Shown here one piece after another: positions 1-5,810 of a stretch of 6,225 nt of DNA. Under the pieces are notes generated by a model, which saw only the letters and a program-made list of their open reading frames with translations, was not told the origin of the DNA and did no database searches. Source of the stretch: Acidimicrobiia bacterium (lineage in GTDB: Bacteria; Actinomycetota; Acidimicrobiia; Acidimicrobiales; SZUA-35); assembly GCA_029857855.1 (NCBI GenBank), contig JAOUGG010000163.1, positions 1 through 6,225 on the forward strand. Reading direction: 5' to 3'. Position 1 is the stretch's first letter. Each line of letters opens with the position of its first letter. A program made the translations under genes and the position numbers.

Positions 1-9
1 ACTTGGCGG

Positions 10-984
10 GTGGTCACGTTCGACGACTTCGTCATCGCCACCAACCCCGACGAGGCCTCGACCCTCCCCTACCTGGTGCGTCTTCCCCTGCCGGCCGGAC
101 CGATCATCCTCAAGGTGAAGGACACCTGGCCCCGCACGGCGAAGATCTATTGTCACCGCTCCGACGACTGGCCGGCCGACCCGGAGATCGTCGAGCGGGT
201 CCCGGTGCGGTCATGCCGTCAACGAGGGGCTGCCATCGACCTCGTGCTCGACCGCGGCCGGGAGAACCGCTCCCAGTTCGTCTTCACCCGGGCCCGGGGA
301 CGGGACATGATCTTCTGGCAGTCGGCCCGCACCCGTAAACAGGCTCGACCCAACGTGTCGACGCCGACGGCCCGCGCCGCCGGCCTGTCGAACCTGACCA
401 TCGTGGTGGATTCGGGCGAACGATACGCCTGGAACTTCTCAGCGCAGCAGGCTGAAACCGTCCGCCGCAAGCTTCCCGCCGGTGACTACGCGGTGGAGGT
501 CGACGAAACTGTCGTCGCCGCGGTCGAACGCAAGAGCCTCGCCGATCTGGTGGCAACCATGACCGGCGGGAAGCTGTGGTACCTGCTGGCCGACCTCGCC
601 GCCGTCGAACGGGCCGCCGTGGTGGTCGAGGACCGCTACTCGCAGGTGTTCAAGCTGGACCGGGTCCGTCCGGTCGTCGTGGCCGAGGGTCTGGCCGAGG
701 CGGCCGTTCGCTATCCGACCGTGCCGATCCTGTTCGCCGAAACCAGACAGCTCGCCCAGGAGTGGACCTACCGGTTCCTGGGAGCGGCTGTGGCCCAGCA
801 TCTCACCGCCCGGACCGCCGAGCAGTTGGCTGCTGACCTGCCGACCACCAATCACCGGTTGCCCGAGGTGGAGCCGTCGACCGCCGAGGTCCGGGCCTGG
901 GCCCGGGAGGCGGGACTCGACGTACCGGATCGGGGTCGGCTCCGGCCCGAGATCTGGGACGCCTACCGTCGAGCCCGCGGCTGA
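10..984 (+). CDS. ERCC4/XPF-type nuclease with C-terminal Lsr2-like DNA-binding tail
   Basis: Predicted DNA endonuclease of 324 residues. The nuclease core lies at about residues 129-265 and has the complete ERCC4/XPF signature: an acidic strand with Asp134 and GER at 136-138, Gly158-Asp159, then ERK at 173-175 followed by Asp179 (the GDX(n)ERKX3D motif), so it is probably active. Residues 1-125 form an N-terminal region typical of actinobacterial ERCC4-domain proteins, rich in Trp, Arg and Tyr, with no motif I can name. Residues 292-323 resemble the DNA-binding C-terminus of Lsr2: a first helix with RAWAREAGL, the RGR minor-groove motif at 308-310, and a second helix PEIWDAYRRA. The likely role is cutting branched or damaged DNA, with the tail steering it to AT-rich or nucleoid-bound DNA; this role is inferred. 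The start is a GTG at 10. The frame is open to the window edge, so a slightly earlier start is possible, but the length fits the family. No helix-hairpin-helix pair of the eukaryotic XPF kind is seen. Confidence 0.88.
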   Translation: MVTFDDFVIATNPDEASTLPYLVRLPLPAGPIILKVKDTWPRTAKIYCHRSDDWPADPEIVERVPVRSCRQRGAAIDLVLDRGRENRSQFVFTRARGRDMIFWQSARTRKQARPNVSTPTARAAGLSNLTIVVDSGERYAWNFSAQQAETVRRKLPAGDYAVEVDETVVAAVERKSLADLVATMTGGKLWYLLADLAAVERAAVVVEDRYSQVFKLDRVRPVVVAEGLAEAAVRYPTVPILFAETRQLAQEWTYRFLGAAVAQHLTARTAEQLAADLPTTNHRLPEVEPSTAEVRAWAREAGLDVPDRGRLRPEIWDAYRRARG

Positions 985-998
985 GAATCCGGGTGCGT

Positions 999-1004
999 TA
1001 CTCT
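999..1004 (+). promoter_or_regulatory. Candidate -10 box (TACTCT) of the MFS gene
   Basis: The hexamer TACTCT matches the actinobacterial TANNNT -10 consensus and ends eight bases before the ATG at 1013. No Shine-Dalgarno sequence is visible in this short gap and no clear -35 is seen. The spacing would place the transcript start at or within a base or two of the start codon, giving a leaderless mRNA. This is inferred from pattern and position only. Confidence 0.4.
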
Positions 1005-1012
1005 GAACGGCG

Positions 1013-2350
1013 ATGACCAGCATCCCGATCGTCGATGACCTCGAAGCGGCGTACGACAAGAGCGAGATCTTCGGTTGGAAGATGTACGACTGGGGGTGGT
1101 CGGCCCACACCACCACCGTGCTCACCGCTCTGCTCGGTCCGTATCTGTTCGAGTTGGCCGACGACACCGGCGGCGTCGACTTCCTGGGCTGGACCATCGA
1201 CCCGGCTTCGTTCTTCCCGTTCGCCGTGGCCCTCGCCGCCATCGTGCAGGTGATCCTGCTACCGCTCATCGGCACCGTCGCCGACCACACGCCACACAAG
1301 AAACGTCTGCTGGTGACCCTGGCCTACGCAGCTTGCCTCCTCACGGCCGCGCTGTTCTTCGTCACCGGCGACACCATCGTGCTGGGTGGGGCGCTGTTCG
1401 TGCTGGGCGCGATCGGTTTCGCCGCGGCGGGTGTCGTCTACAACTCCTACCTGCCCGAGATCGCTCCGCCCCAATTGCGGGACCGGGTGTCGTCCGACGG
1501 GTATGCGTTCGGTTACGTCGGTGGCGGCATCTACCTGGCGCTCAACTTCGCGCTGATCGCGCTGATGGACGACACCGCGCTGGCCGTCCGACTCAGCCTC
1601 GGCGGAGCCGGCGTGTGGGCCGCCGTGTTCATCGCCCTGTTCACCCACCGCCGGTTGAAGAACCGGCTGCCGGCCCGCAGCAAGCCGGTCGGCGTGGGAT
1701 GGATCGGCTTCTCGCTGCGGGGGGTGGCCGAGACCGGCAGGCAGCTGTGGACCCGCTACCCCGTGACCTTCCGCTACCTGATCGCCTACATCATCTTCAA
1801 CGACGGCATCCAGACCGTGATCGCCGTCTCCACCTCGTTCGCCGCCGATGAACTCGACGCCGAAGCCGAGACGCTCCTCCTCCTGGTGCTGATGATCCAG
1901 TTCGTGGCCACCCCCGGCGCCATGGGGTTCGGCCGTTGGGCGGAACGCATCGGGGCCAAGCAGGCGCTCATCATCAACCTGGTGGTGTGGGCCGGGCTCG
2001 TGGTCTACGCCTACGGGTTCCTCAACTCGATCACCCAACTGTGGATCATGGGTGCGGTCCTGGCTCTCGTGCTCGGCGGCTCCCAGGCCATCGCCCGGTC
2101 GCTGTTCTCGCAGATGATCCCGTCGGATGCCGAGGGTGAGTACTTCGGCTTCTACGAGATCGCCTCCCGGGGCACCACATGGATCGGGCCGCTGCTGTTC
2201 GGCATCGTCAACCAGATCACCGGCTCCCAGCGCCAGGCCATCATCTCGCTGATCGTGTTCTTCGTGGCCGGCATCGCCGTGCTGTTCACGGTTGACGTCC
2301 GTCGGGGCATGGCCGACGCCGGTCAGAACCCCGATCTGGTGACGATCTAG
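1013..2350 (+). CDS. MFS transporter, UMF1 (Atg22-like) family
   Basis: Integral membrane transporter of 445 residues, normal for the family. About twelve hydrophobic spans can be picked out, near residues 28-46, 67-88, 98-117, 121-143, 167-187, 196-212, 252-272, 285-303, 316-336, 341-362, 388-404 and 408-427. Family marks are the N-terminal YDWGWSAHTTTV (25-36), the MFS loop 2-3 motif GTVADHTPHKKR (87-98), YNSYLPEIAP (143-152), GYAFGYVGGG (163-172), GGSQAIARSLFSQMIP (355-370) and YFGFYEIASRG (377-387). These fit the UMF1 group, related to yeast vacuolar Atg22, whose bacterial substrates are mostly unknown. It probably exports or takes up a small molecule across the cytoplasmic membrane; the substrate cannot be told from sequence. 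It begins 28 bases after the nuclease stop. The ATG is the first in-frame start and leaves an intact first helix. Confidence 0.9.
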   Translation: MTSIPIVDDLEAAYDKSEIFGWKMYDWGWSAHTTTVLTALLGPYLFELADDTGGVDFLGWTIDPASFFPFAVALAAIVQVILLPLIGTVADHTPHKKRLLVTLAYAACLLTAALFFVTGDTIVLGGALFVLGAIGFAAAGVVYNSYLPEIAPPQLRDRVSSDGYAFGYVGGGIYLALNFALIALMDDTALAVRLSLGGAGVWAAVFIALFTHRRLKNRLPARSKPVGVGWIGFSLRGVAETGRQLWTRYPVTFRYLIAYIIFNDGIQTVIAVSTSFAADELDAEAETLLLLVLMIQFVATPGAMGFGRWAERIGAKQALIINLVVWAGLVVYAYGFLNSITQLWIMGAVLALVLGGSQAIARSLFSQMIPSDAEGEYFGFYEIASRGTTWIGPLLFGIVNQITGSQRQAIISLIVFFVAGIAVLFTVDVRRGMADAGQNPDLVTI

Positions 2351-2355
2351 CCGAC

Positions 2356-2361
2356 TAGTCT
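2356..2361 (+). promoter_or_regulatory. Candidate -10 box (TAGTCT) of the AAA ATPase gene
   Basis: TAGTCT fits TANNNT and is followed by exactly six bases (GGGCCG) and then the ATG at 2368, the ideal geometry for transcription starting on the A of the start codon. It lies wholly in the 17-base gap after the transporter stop. No -35 is recognisable at the expected distance, and GGGCCG is not a convincing ribosome binding site. This suggests a leaderless transcript for the ATPase gene, possibly in addition to readthrough. Confidence 0.42.
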
Positions 2362-2367
2362 GGGCCG

Positions 2368-3822
2368 ATGACCAACCCGCCGGCCGCCGAGGCAGCGCTC
2401 GACGTCGAGGAACTGCGGCGGTTCACCGCCACGTTCACCCGGTTCATGCAGGAGATCCACCTGCTCCAGCCGCCCGATGGCGGTGAGGCCCGGGAGCGGG
2501 TGATGGCCCACCTCTGTGTCGACCCCTCCGACGTGGCGCCGGTCGGTCAGGAGATGCCGCCGGTCGACCGGCCAAACCTGCAGCTGGCCATGGAGCATCT
2601 GATGGCCGACGACCCCGACGCCGACTGCCTCGGTCTCAGCCCCGAGCTGCAGCACTATCCCGGGTTCTCGTTCTCGGCCCTGCTGGCCGGGCGGTTCCGG
2701 GGCCCCGGCGACGTCATCCCACCGTCGTACCAGGAATTCCCGGTGGGCCGGGAACGGACCCTCCGCTGCGTGACCATGGGGATCTGGCTGATCCACCATG
2801 AGGGTCGGCCGGCCGTCGTTTGCATTGAACCCCAGCGGCAGCACGAGGACAAACATCCCCGCCTCGAGGTGTTCGCCGCCGACGAGCAGACCGCCACCGT
2901 GGTGCTCGAGGAGATCAAGGCGTTGCGGCGCCGGTTCAACGTCTACCGGGGCCAGGTGCTGGCCTTCCGGGTCAATGAATACGGTCAGCCGGCCATCGCC
3001 TTCTGGGAACGACCGACCACCACCGCCGATGACGTGATCCTGGCTGACGGGGTGTTGGCGTCGATCGAACGGCACGCCGTCGAGATCGGTCGGCGGGCGT
3101 CGCAACTGGTGGCCGCCGGTCAGCACCTCAAGCGGGGCCTGCTCCTCCATGGACCGCCCGGCACCGGCAAGACCCACACCGTCGGTTACCTGATGAACGC
3201 CATGCCCGACCGCACCACGGTGGTGCTGGAGGGCTACAGCGTCGGCGCTCTGGGCTACGCCGCGGCCATTGTCCGGAGCCTCTCCCCCGCCATGCTGGTG
3301 ATCGAGGACATCGACATCATCGCCACCGCCCGGGGCCACTACGGCGAACCGGGCCACCCGCTGCTGTTCAACCTGCTGAATGAGATGGACGGGCTGGCCG
3401 CCACCGACGACGTGCTGTTCGTGTTGACCACCAACCGGGCCGACGTGCTCGAACCGGCGCTGGCCGCCCGCCCCGGCCGGATCGACCACTCGGTCGAGAT
3501 CGCCCTCCCCGGCGGACCGGAGCGGCGGCGGCTGCTCGACCTCTACCTGTCGGGCACGGCCCACGAACTCACCAACGTCGACGCCGTGGTCGAACGGACC
3601 GACGGCGTCACCGCTTCGTTCATGAAGGAACTTGTCCGACGGGCGGTGCTGGTGGCGCTCGAACGTCGGGGCGACGGCGAGGGCGACGGCAACTGCGGGG
3701 TCGTCATCACCGACGACCACCTCGACACCGCGCTGGGCGAACTGCTGGAGAGCGCATCGGCGGTCAACCGGTCGCTGTTCGGGCTCGGCGGCTCGAGCGG
3801 ACCCGGCGGCCCGGCGCCGTAG
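2368..3822 (+). CDS. AAA+ family ATPase with uncharacterised N-terminal domain
   Basis: Cytosolic AAA+ ATPase of 484 residues with one ATPase module at about 225-435. It shows Walker A GPPGTGKT (262-269), a Walker B strand MLVIEDID (309-316), LFNLLNEMDGL (333-343), sensor 1 in LTTNRADVLEPAL (353-365) with Asn356, and arginine-finger residues in ARPGRID (367-373: Arg368 and Arg371), followed by the helical lid with GVTASFMKELVRRA (413-426). This is the classical AAA clade (FtsH/Cdc48/BCS1-like) and no protease domain is attached. Residues 1-220 match no domain I can name: an acidic helical start, a GIWLIHHEGRPAVVCIEP stretch (138-155) that looks like beta strands, and a short linker into the ATPase. 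The C-terminal 25 residues are Gly/Ser/Pro-rich and probably disordered. It most likely remodels or unfolds a protein partner as a hexamer; the substrate is unknown and the neighbours do not reveal it. The Walker B acidic pair reads Glu-Asp instead of Asp-Glu, as in BCS1-type enzymes. Confidence 0.9.
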   Translation: MTNPPAAEAALDVEELRRFTATFTRFMQEIHLLQPPDGGEARERVMAHLCVDPSDVAPVGQEMPPVDRPNLQLAMEHLMADDPDADCLGLSPELQHYPGFSFSALLAGRFRGPGDVIPPSYQEFPVGRERTLRCVTMGIWLIHHEGRPAVVCIEPQRQHEDKHPRLEVFAADEQTATVVLEEIKALRRRFNVYRGQVLAFRVNEYGQPAIAFWERPTTTADDVILADGVLASIERHAVEIGRRASQLVAAGQHLKRGLLLHGPPGTGKTHTVGYLMNAMPDRTTVVLEGYSVGALGYAAAIVRSLSPAMLVIEDIDIIATARGHYGEPGHPLLFNLLNEMDGLAATDDVLFVLTTNRADVLEPALAARPGRIDHSVEIALPGGPERRRLLDLYLSGTAHELTNVDAVVERTDGVTASFMKELVRRAVLVALERRGDGEGDGNCGVVITDDHLDTALGELLESASAVNRSLFGLGGSSGPGGPAP

Positions 3823-3829
3823 CCGCACC

Positions 3830-3844
3830 GCGGGGGCCGCCCGC
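3830..3844. terminator. Possible GC hairpin between convergent genes
   Basis: Arms GCGGG and CCCGC pair perfectly around a five-base loop in the 39-base gap between the ATPase stop and the convergent propeller gene stop. There is no T-run on either side, so it is not a classical intrinsic terminator, and in DNA this GC-rich a five-base stem can arise by chance. Its position makes a shared bidirectional terminator reasonable but unproven. Confidence 0.25.
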
Positions 3845-3861
3845 TCCGATCTCGCCGTCGG

Positions 3862-4727
3862 TCATGACTTGGCGAACACCCGCACCCCGTCGGTACCGAT
3901 GATCATCAACGTCGGTTTGCTCGTCCCGGGGCGGACCCCGAGGTGGGCCGGGCTGCCCGGATCCGCGGTCGTGAACGGATTCGGGGTCGGCTCGACCGGC
4001 GATGCCACACCGTCGGGGCTGATCGTCAGCAGCCCGGCGAGTTGCCCGCCTTCACCCGTGTCGGTCCCGCCGATCAGGTAGAGGAACAGGGTCCCGTCGT
4101 CGCCGCTCGCCACCTCGACCAGTGCGTGGGCCGGAAGCTGGGGCTTGCCGGCGAGGGCCAGACGGAAGACGAGCGTGCGTCGATCGGGTGAGTCCGGCAA
4201 CTCGATGCGGAGCAGGCCGTTGTTGATCTCGACCCGGTAGCGGGTGCCGGCCCTCGTGCGGAACCAGTCGACGGTCGACGCCTCACCGGTTTCGGGATCG
4301 ACGGCGGTGAGCACGTCGCGTTCACCGTCGTCGCCGACGCCGAATCCGTAGAGGGTGGTGCCGTCGTCGGTCCGGACACCCACGTTGGCCGGGATGGTCA
4401 CGAGGCTGAGGTCGCCGCCGTCGAGCCGCAGGAGGGTGGTGCTGTCACCGCCCAGCCGGGATGCGACGAGCGCCCCGTCATCCAGAACCCGGGGGAGCTG
4501 GTACTGAAAGTACTGCCCGTTGGTCAGGTACTCGGTGGGGACGGCCACGGCGCCCAGGTAGGAACCCGAGGCCGAGAAGTGGGCCAGACGCTTTTTCGGT
4601 CCGTCGAGGATCCACCAGGATCCGTCCGGCGCCCGACCGGGACCAGCACCGCACAGACGGCGGCGACCAGCATGGCCGCTGCCGCGACGGCGGTGGCCGC
4701 CGGGATGCGGCCGGGGCGGACGGTCAT
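3862..4727 (-). CDS. Exported beta-propeller-like protein, apparently frameshifted near its N-terminus
   Basis: Coding on the minus strand, but split over two frames. From the ATG at 4727, which overlaps the MBL stop as ATGA, one frame gives a clear signal peptide or membrane anchor: a basic start (MTVRPGR) and about 22 hydrophobic residues (ATAVAAAAMLVAAVCAVLVP). Soon after, that frame turns into Arg/Ser/Pro-rich out-of-frame sequence. The body continues in the -1 frame from about 4635, beginning APDGSWWILDGPKKRL and running to the TGA at 3862. The body has repeated strand-turn motifs such as DGSWWILD, SASGSYLGAV, VDPETGEA, SPDGVASPV and GTDGVRVF, which look like NHL/beta-propeller blades. 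About 250 residues of body remain. The function is unknown, perhaps an extracytoplasmic binding or scaffold protein. The body frame stays open upstream to 4737, but that stretch is Arg/Gly-rich and not protein-like. No proper lipobox is seen, because Val precedes the Cys. It could be a pseudogene, an internally deleted gene or a sequencing error. Confidence 0.72.
4625..4650 (-). other. Probable frameshift or deletion junction in the propeller gene
   Basis: The signal-peptide frame and the body frame meet in this interval. Going from the first to the second needs a -1 change, equal to one base missing from this sequence, or a longer deletion of the right length. The stretch contains short C and G runs, where single-base errors are common. 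Only a few residues separate the hydrophobic segment from the first blade-like motif, so a larger loss is also possible. Confidence 0.6.
4724..4727 (-). other. ATGA stop/start overlap coupling the MBL and propeller genes
   Basis: On the minus strand the four bases ATGA hold both the ATG of the exported protein and the TGA that ends the MBL gene. This is the usual sign of translational coupling in an operon. It also fixes the true start of the propeller gene in the signal-peptide frame, which is what exposes the downstream frame break. Confidence 0.7.
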
Positions 4728-5587
4728 TGCGCACCACCGGTCTGAACGGTCATCGAGGCGATGATGTCGTCGAGAACGGGCTGACCCGGCTGCGGGTCGA
4801 TGGTCGCCGCCGGTAGGGTCCGCATCAGGGCGAACGCCTGGTCGAGCGAGGCCGATCCGATCGTCGGACCGTGGGCACTGGCGATCGTGGTGATGCCGAG
4901 ACCTTCCATGTGCCGGCACGAACGCAGATGGGCCTGGGGATCGAGCGCCGACACCCACGGACTCGTCCAGGCCTGCATCGTCTCGAACGAGTGAGCCCAG
5001 AAGTCGGGGTCGAGGTCCGACGCATAGGCCGTTCCCCGCTCGACACCGGCGCCGTAGCAGTCGGCGGCCCAGTAGACCCCGGTGCGGTGGTCGAGCAGAC
5101 CCCGGGTGGTCGGTGAGTCATACAGCGGAGGACGAATGGCGGTCAGCGTGCGGTCGCCGGCGTCGAACGACTCACCGTCGCCGACCCAGCGCCAGCGTGT
5201 CGGCGCCACGTCGAGCCGCCCGACGGACATCCGCTCGCAGAGGAACCAGGAGGCCACCAGCGTGGCATTCGGGCAGGCGTCCATCACCTCGTGGAGGTTG
5301 CCGTAATGGTCGACGTCGTCGTGGCTGATGAAGACCCAGCGGACATCGTCGGGTTCGACGAGACCGAACAGGTCCTCGAGGTACTGGTCGCGGTTGACGG
5401 GGGCGCCGGTGTCGACGACGACCGGCTCGGCGCCACGGATCACCATGGCGTTCATGTGGACGGCGATCGGGGCGATGCCTTCGCCGTGCGTCGCCTGGAT
5501 CACCCAGGTTTCGGGAGCGACCTGGACGGGCTCGTGCCGAACCGGGAGTGGCGTGGGATGGGTAAGGGGTTCAGTCAAGGTGGACAT
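4724..5587 (-). CDS. Metallo-beta-lactamase-fold protein, flavodiiron/ODP-like
   Basis: Soluble cytosolic protein of 287 residues with a single MBL fold and no signal peptide. The metal-site loop reads SHDDVDHYGNL (88-98): His89, Asp91, Asp93 and His94 stand where most MBL enzymes have HxHxDH and flavodiiron proteins have HxExDH. The following VMDACPNATLVAS (101-113) also resembles the flavodiiron pattern after that loop. Asp177 in YWAADCYGA is the likely bridging ligand, and His239 in ASAHGP is the final His. The central His expected between them is not evident: the region reads RPPLYDSPTTRG (152-163). No flavodoxin domain follows, unlike full flavodiiron proteins. It may bind iron and act in oxygen, NO or redox chemistry, or be a hydrolase; this is inferred. 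The ATG at 5587 is chosen over the open upstream stretch because a GGAG lies nine bases before it. Its stop overlaps the start of the propeller gene by four bases. Confidence 0.88.
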   Translation of the reverse strand: MSTLTEPLTHPTPLPVRHEPVQVAPETWVIQATHGEGIAPIAVHMNAMVIRGAEPVVVDTGAPVNRDQYLEDLFGLVEPDDVRWVFISHDDVDHYGNLHEVMDACPNATLVASWFLCERMSVGRLDVAPTRWRWVGDGESFDAGDRTLTAIRPPLYDSPTTRGLLDHRTGVYWAADCYGAGVERGTAYASDLDPDFWAHSFETMQAWTSPWVSALDPQAHLRSCRHMEGLGITTIASAHGPTIGSASLDQAFALMRTLPAATIDPQPGQPVLDDIIASMTVQTGGAQ

Positions 5588-5596
5588 GTGCTGTTT

Positions 5597-5600
5597 CTCC
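5597..5600 (-). promoter_or_regulatory. Ribosome binding site (GGAG) of the MBL gene
   Basis: On the minus strand GGAG (within CGGAGAAAC) lies nine bases ahead of the ATG at 5587. It is the clearest Shine-Dalgarno in the window and decides the start, since the frame stays open upstream to about 5800. It also implies a transcript with a leader, unlike the plus-strand genes. Confidence 0.65.
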
Positions 5601-5626
5601 GTTCTCGTTTGCTTGCTGGACGTCGG

Positions 5627-5654
5627 CCCGGAGCCGCTTCGCACTGGCTCCGGG
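5627..5654. repeat. Inverted repeat (9-10-9) upstream of the MBL gene
   Basis: CCCGGAGCC and GGCTCCGGG are perfect nine-base inverted arms around a ten-base spacer. The element sits 40-67 bases ahead of the MBL ATG, between it and the divergent regulator. As RNA it would form a strong stem-loop in the MBL leader; as DNA it could be a two-half-site operator. It is the longest perfect symmetry I found in the intergenic region. Confidence 0.55.
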
Positions 5655-5688
5655 GTTGACCGTTGTGGCCTGTCCACGCAAACACTGA

Positions 5689-5703
5689 GGCCGGCAGCCG
5701 GCC
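5689..5703. promoter_or_regulatory. Palindrome GGCCGGC-A-GCCGGCC, possible operator
   Basis: A perfect seven-base inverted repeat around a single central A, placed mid-way in the divergent intergenic region. Dimeric HTH regulators bind such sites. The low-complexity GC content makes chance occurrence fairly likely, so the operator role is tentative. Confidence 0.3.
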
Positions 5704-5739
5704 GCCACCATCCCGGGTTGCGGGGATTGTCACGCCACC

Positions 5740-5757
5740 CGGATCGGGGTCGGATCG
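5740..5757 (+). repeat. Tandem CGGATCG direct repeats, 11-base period
   Basis: CGGATCG occurs at 5740-5746 and again at 5751-5757, eleven bases apart, which puts both copies on the same face of the helix. They lie about 55-70 bases before the regulator start. They could be activator or autoregulation sites for the adjacent LuxR-type gene; this rests only on spacing and position. Confidence 0.3.
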
Positions 5758-5760
5758 AAT

Positions 5761-5772
5761 CCAGATTTCTGG
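5761..5772. promoter_or_regulatory. Small palindrome CCAGA-TT-TCTGG before the regulator promoter
   Basis: Five-base inverted arms around TT, directly after the direct repeats and just upstream of where a -35 would fall for the regulator gene. It is in a locally AT-richer patch that stands out from the surrounding sequence. It may be part of a binding site for the regulator itself or another factor. Confidence 0.28.
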
Positions 5773-5797
5773 GATGGCGGTCGTCGGCGACCTGCTG

Positions 5798-5803
5798 CAT
5801 ACT
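5798..5803 (+). promoter_or_regulatory. Candidate -10 box (CATACT) of the LuxR-type gene
   Basis: CATACT keeps the critical A and final T of a -10 element and ends seven bases before the ATG at 5811, the same geometry as the boxes before the transporter and ATPase genes. No -35 is clear. It suggests a leaderless or nearly leaderless regulator mRNA. Confidence 0.38.
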
Positions 5804-5810
5804 CGCGGGT

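Noticed and set aside
439..2038. Two long minus-strand frames opposite the nuclease and the transporter
   Set aside because: Both lie fully antisense to well-supported genes and show compositional bias, no domains and no ribosome binding sites.
2347..3828. A 493-residue open frame on the minus strand covering the whole AAA gene
   Set aside because: It mirrors a gene with clear Walker motifs. Its sequence is His/Gly/Arg/Val-rich low complexity with no motif, as expected for the antisense of high-GC coding DNA.
4590..4600. Programmed -1 frameshifting at the A-run (GAAAAAG on the minus strand) to join the two frames of the propeller gene
   Set aside because: The run can slip from one frame to the other, but it lies downstream of DGSWWILD, which already reads sensibly in the body frame, so the change must occur earlier. 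The heptamer also is not the full A-AAA-AAG.
4728..4737. A start at 4737 for the propeller gene in the body frame
   Set aside because: It gives an N-terminus of about 35 Arg/Gly/Pro residues with no signal, while the other frame gives an ideal signal peptide from the ATGA overlap.
4461..5659. Several plus-strand frames opposite the propeller and MBL genes, including a Val/Asp-rich one at 5291-5659
   Set aside because: They are shadows of the minus-strand genes. The translation is repetitive Val-Asp or Arg-rich with no recognisable fold.
5588..5800. An earlier start for the MBL gene, adding about 70 residues
   Set aside because: The added residues are Arg/Pro/Ser-rich and unlike the family. 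The ATG at 5587 has a GGAG at the right distance, and the upstream stretch carries the regulatory symmetry.
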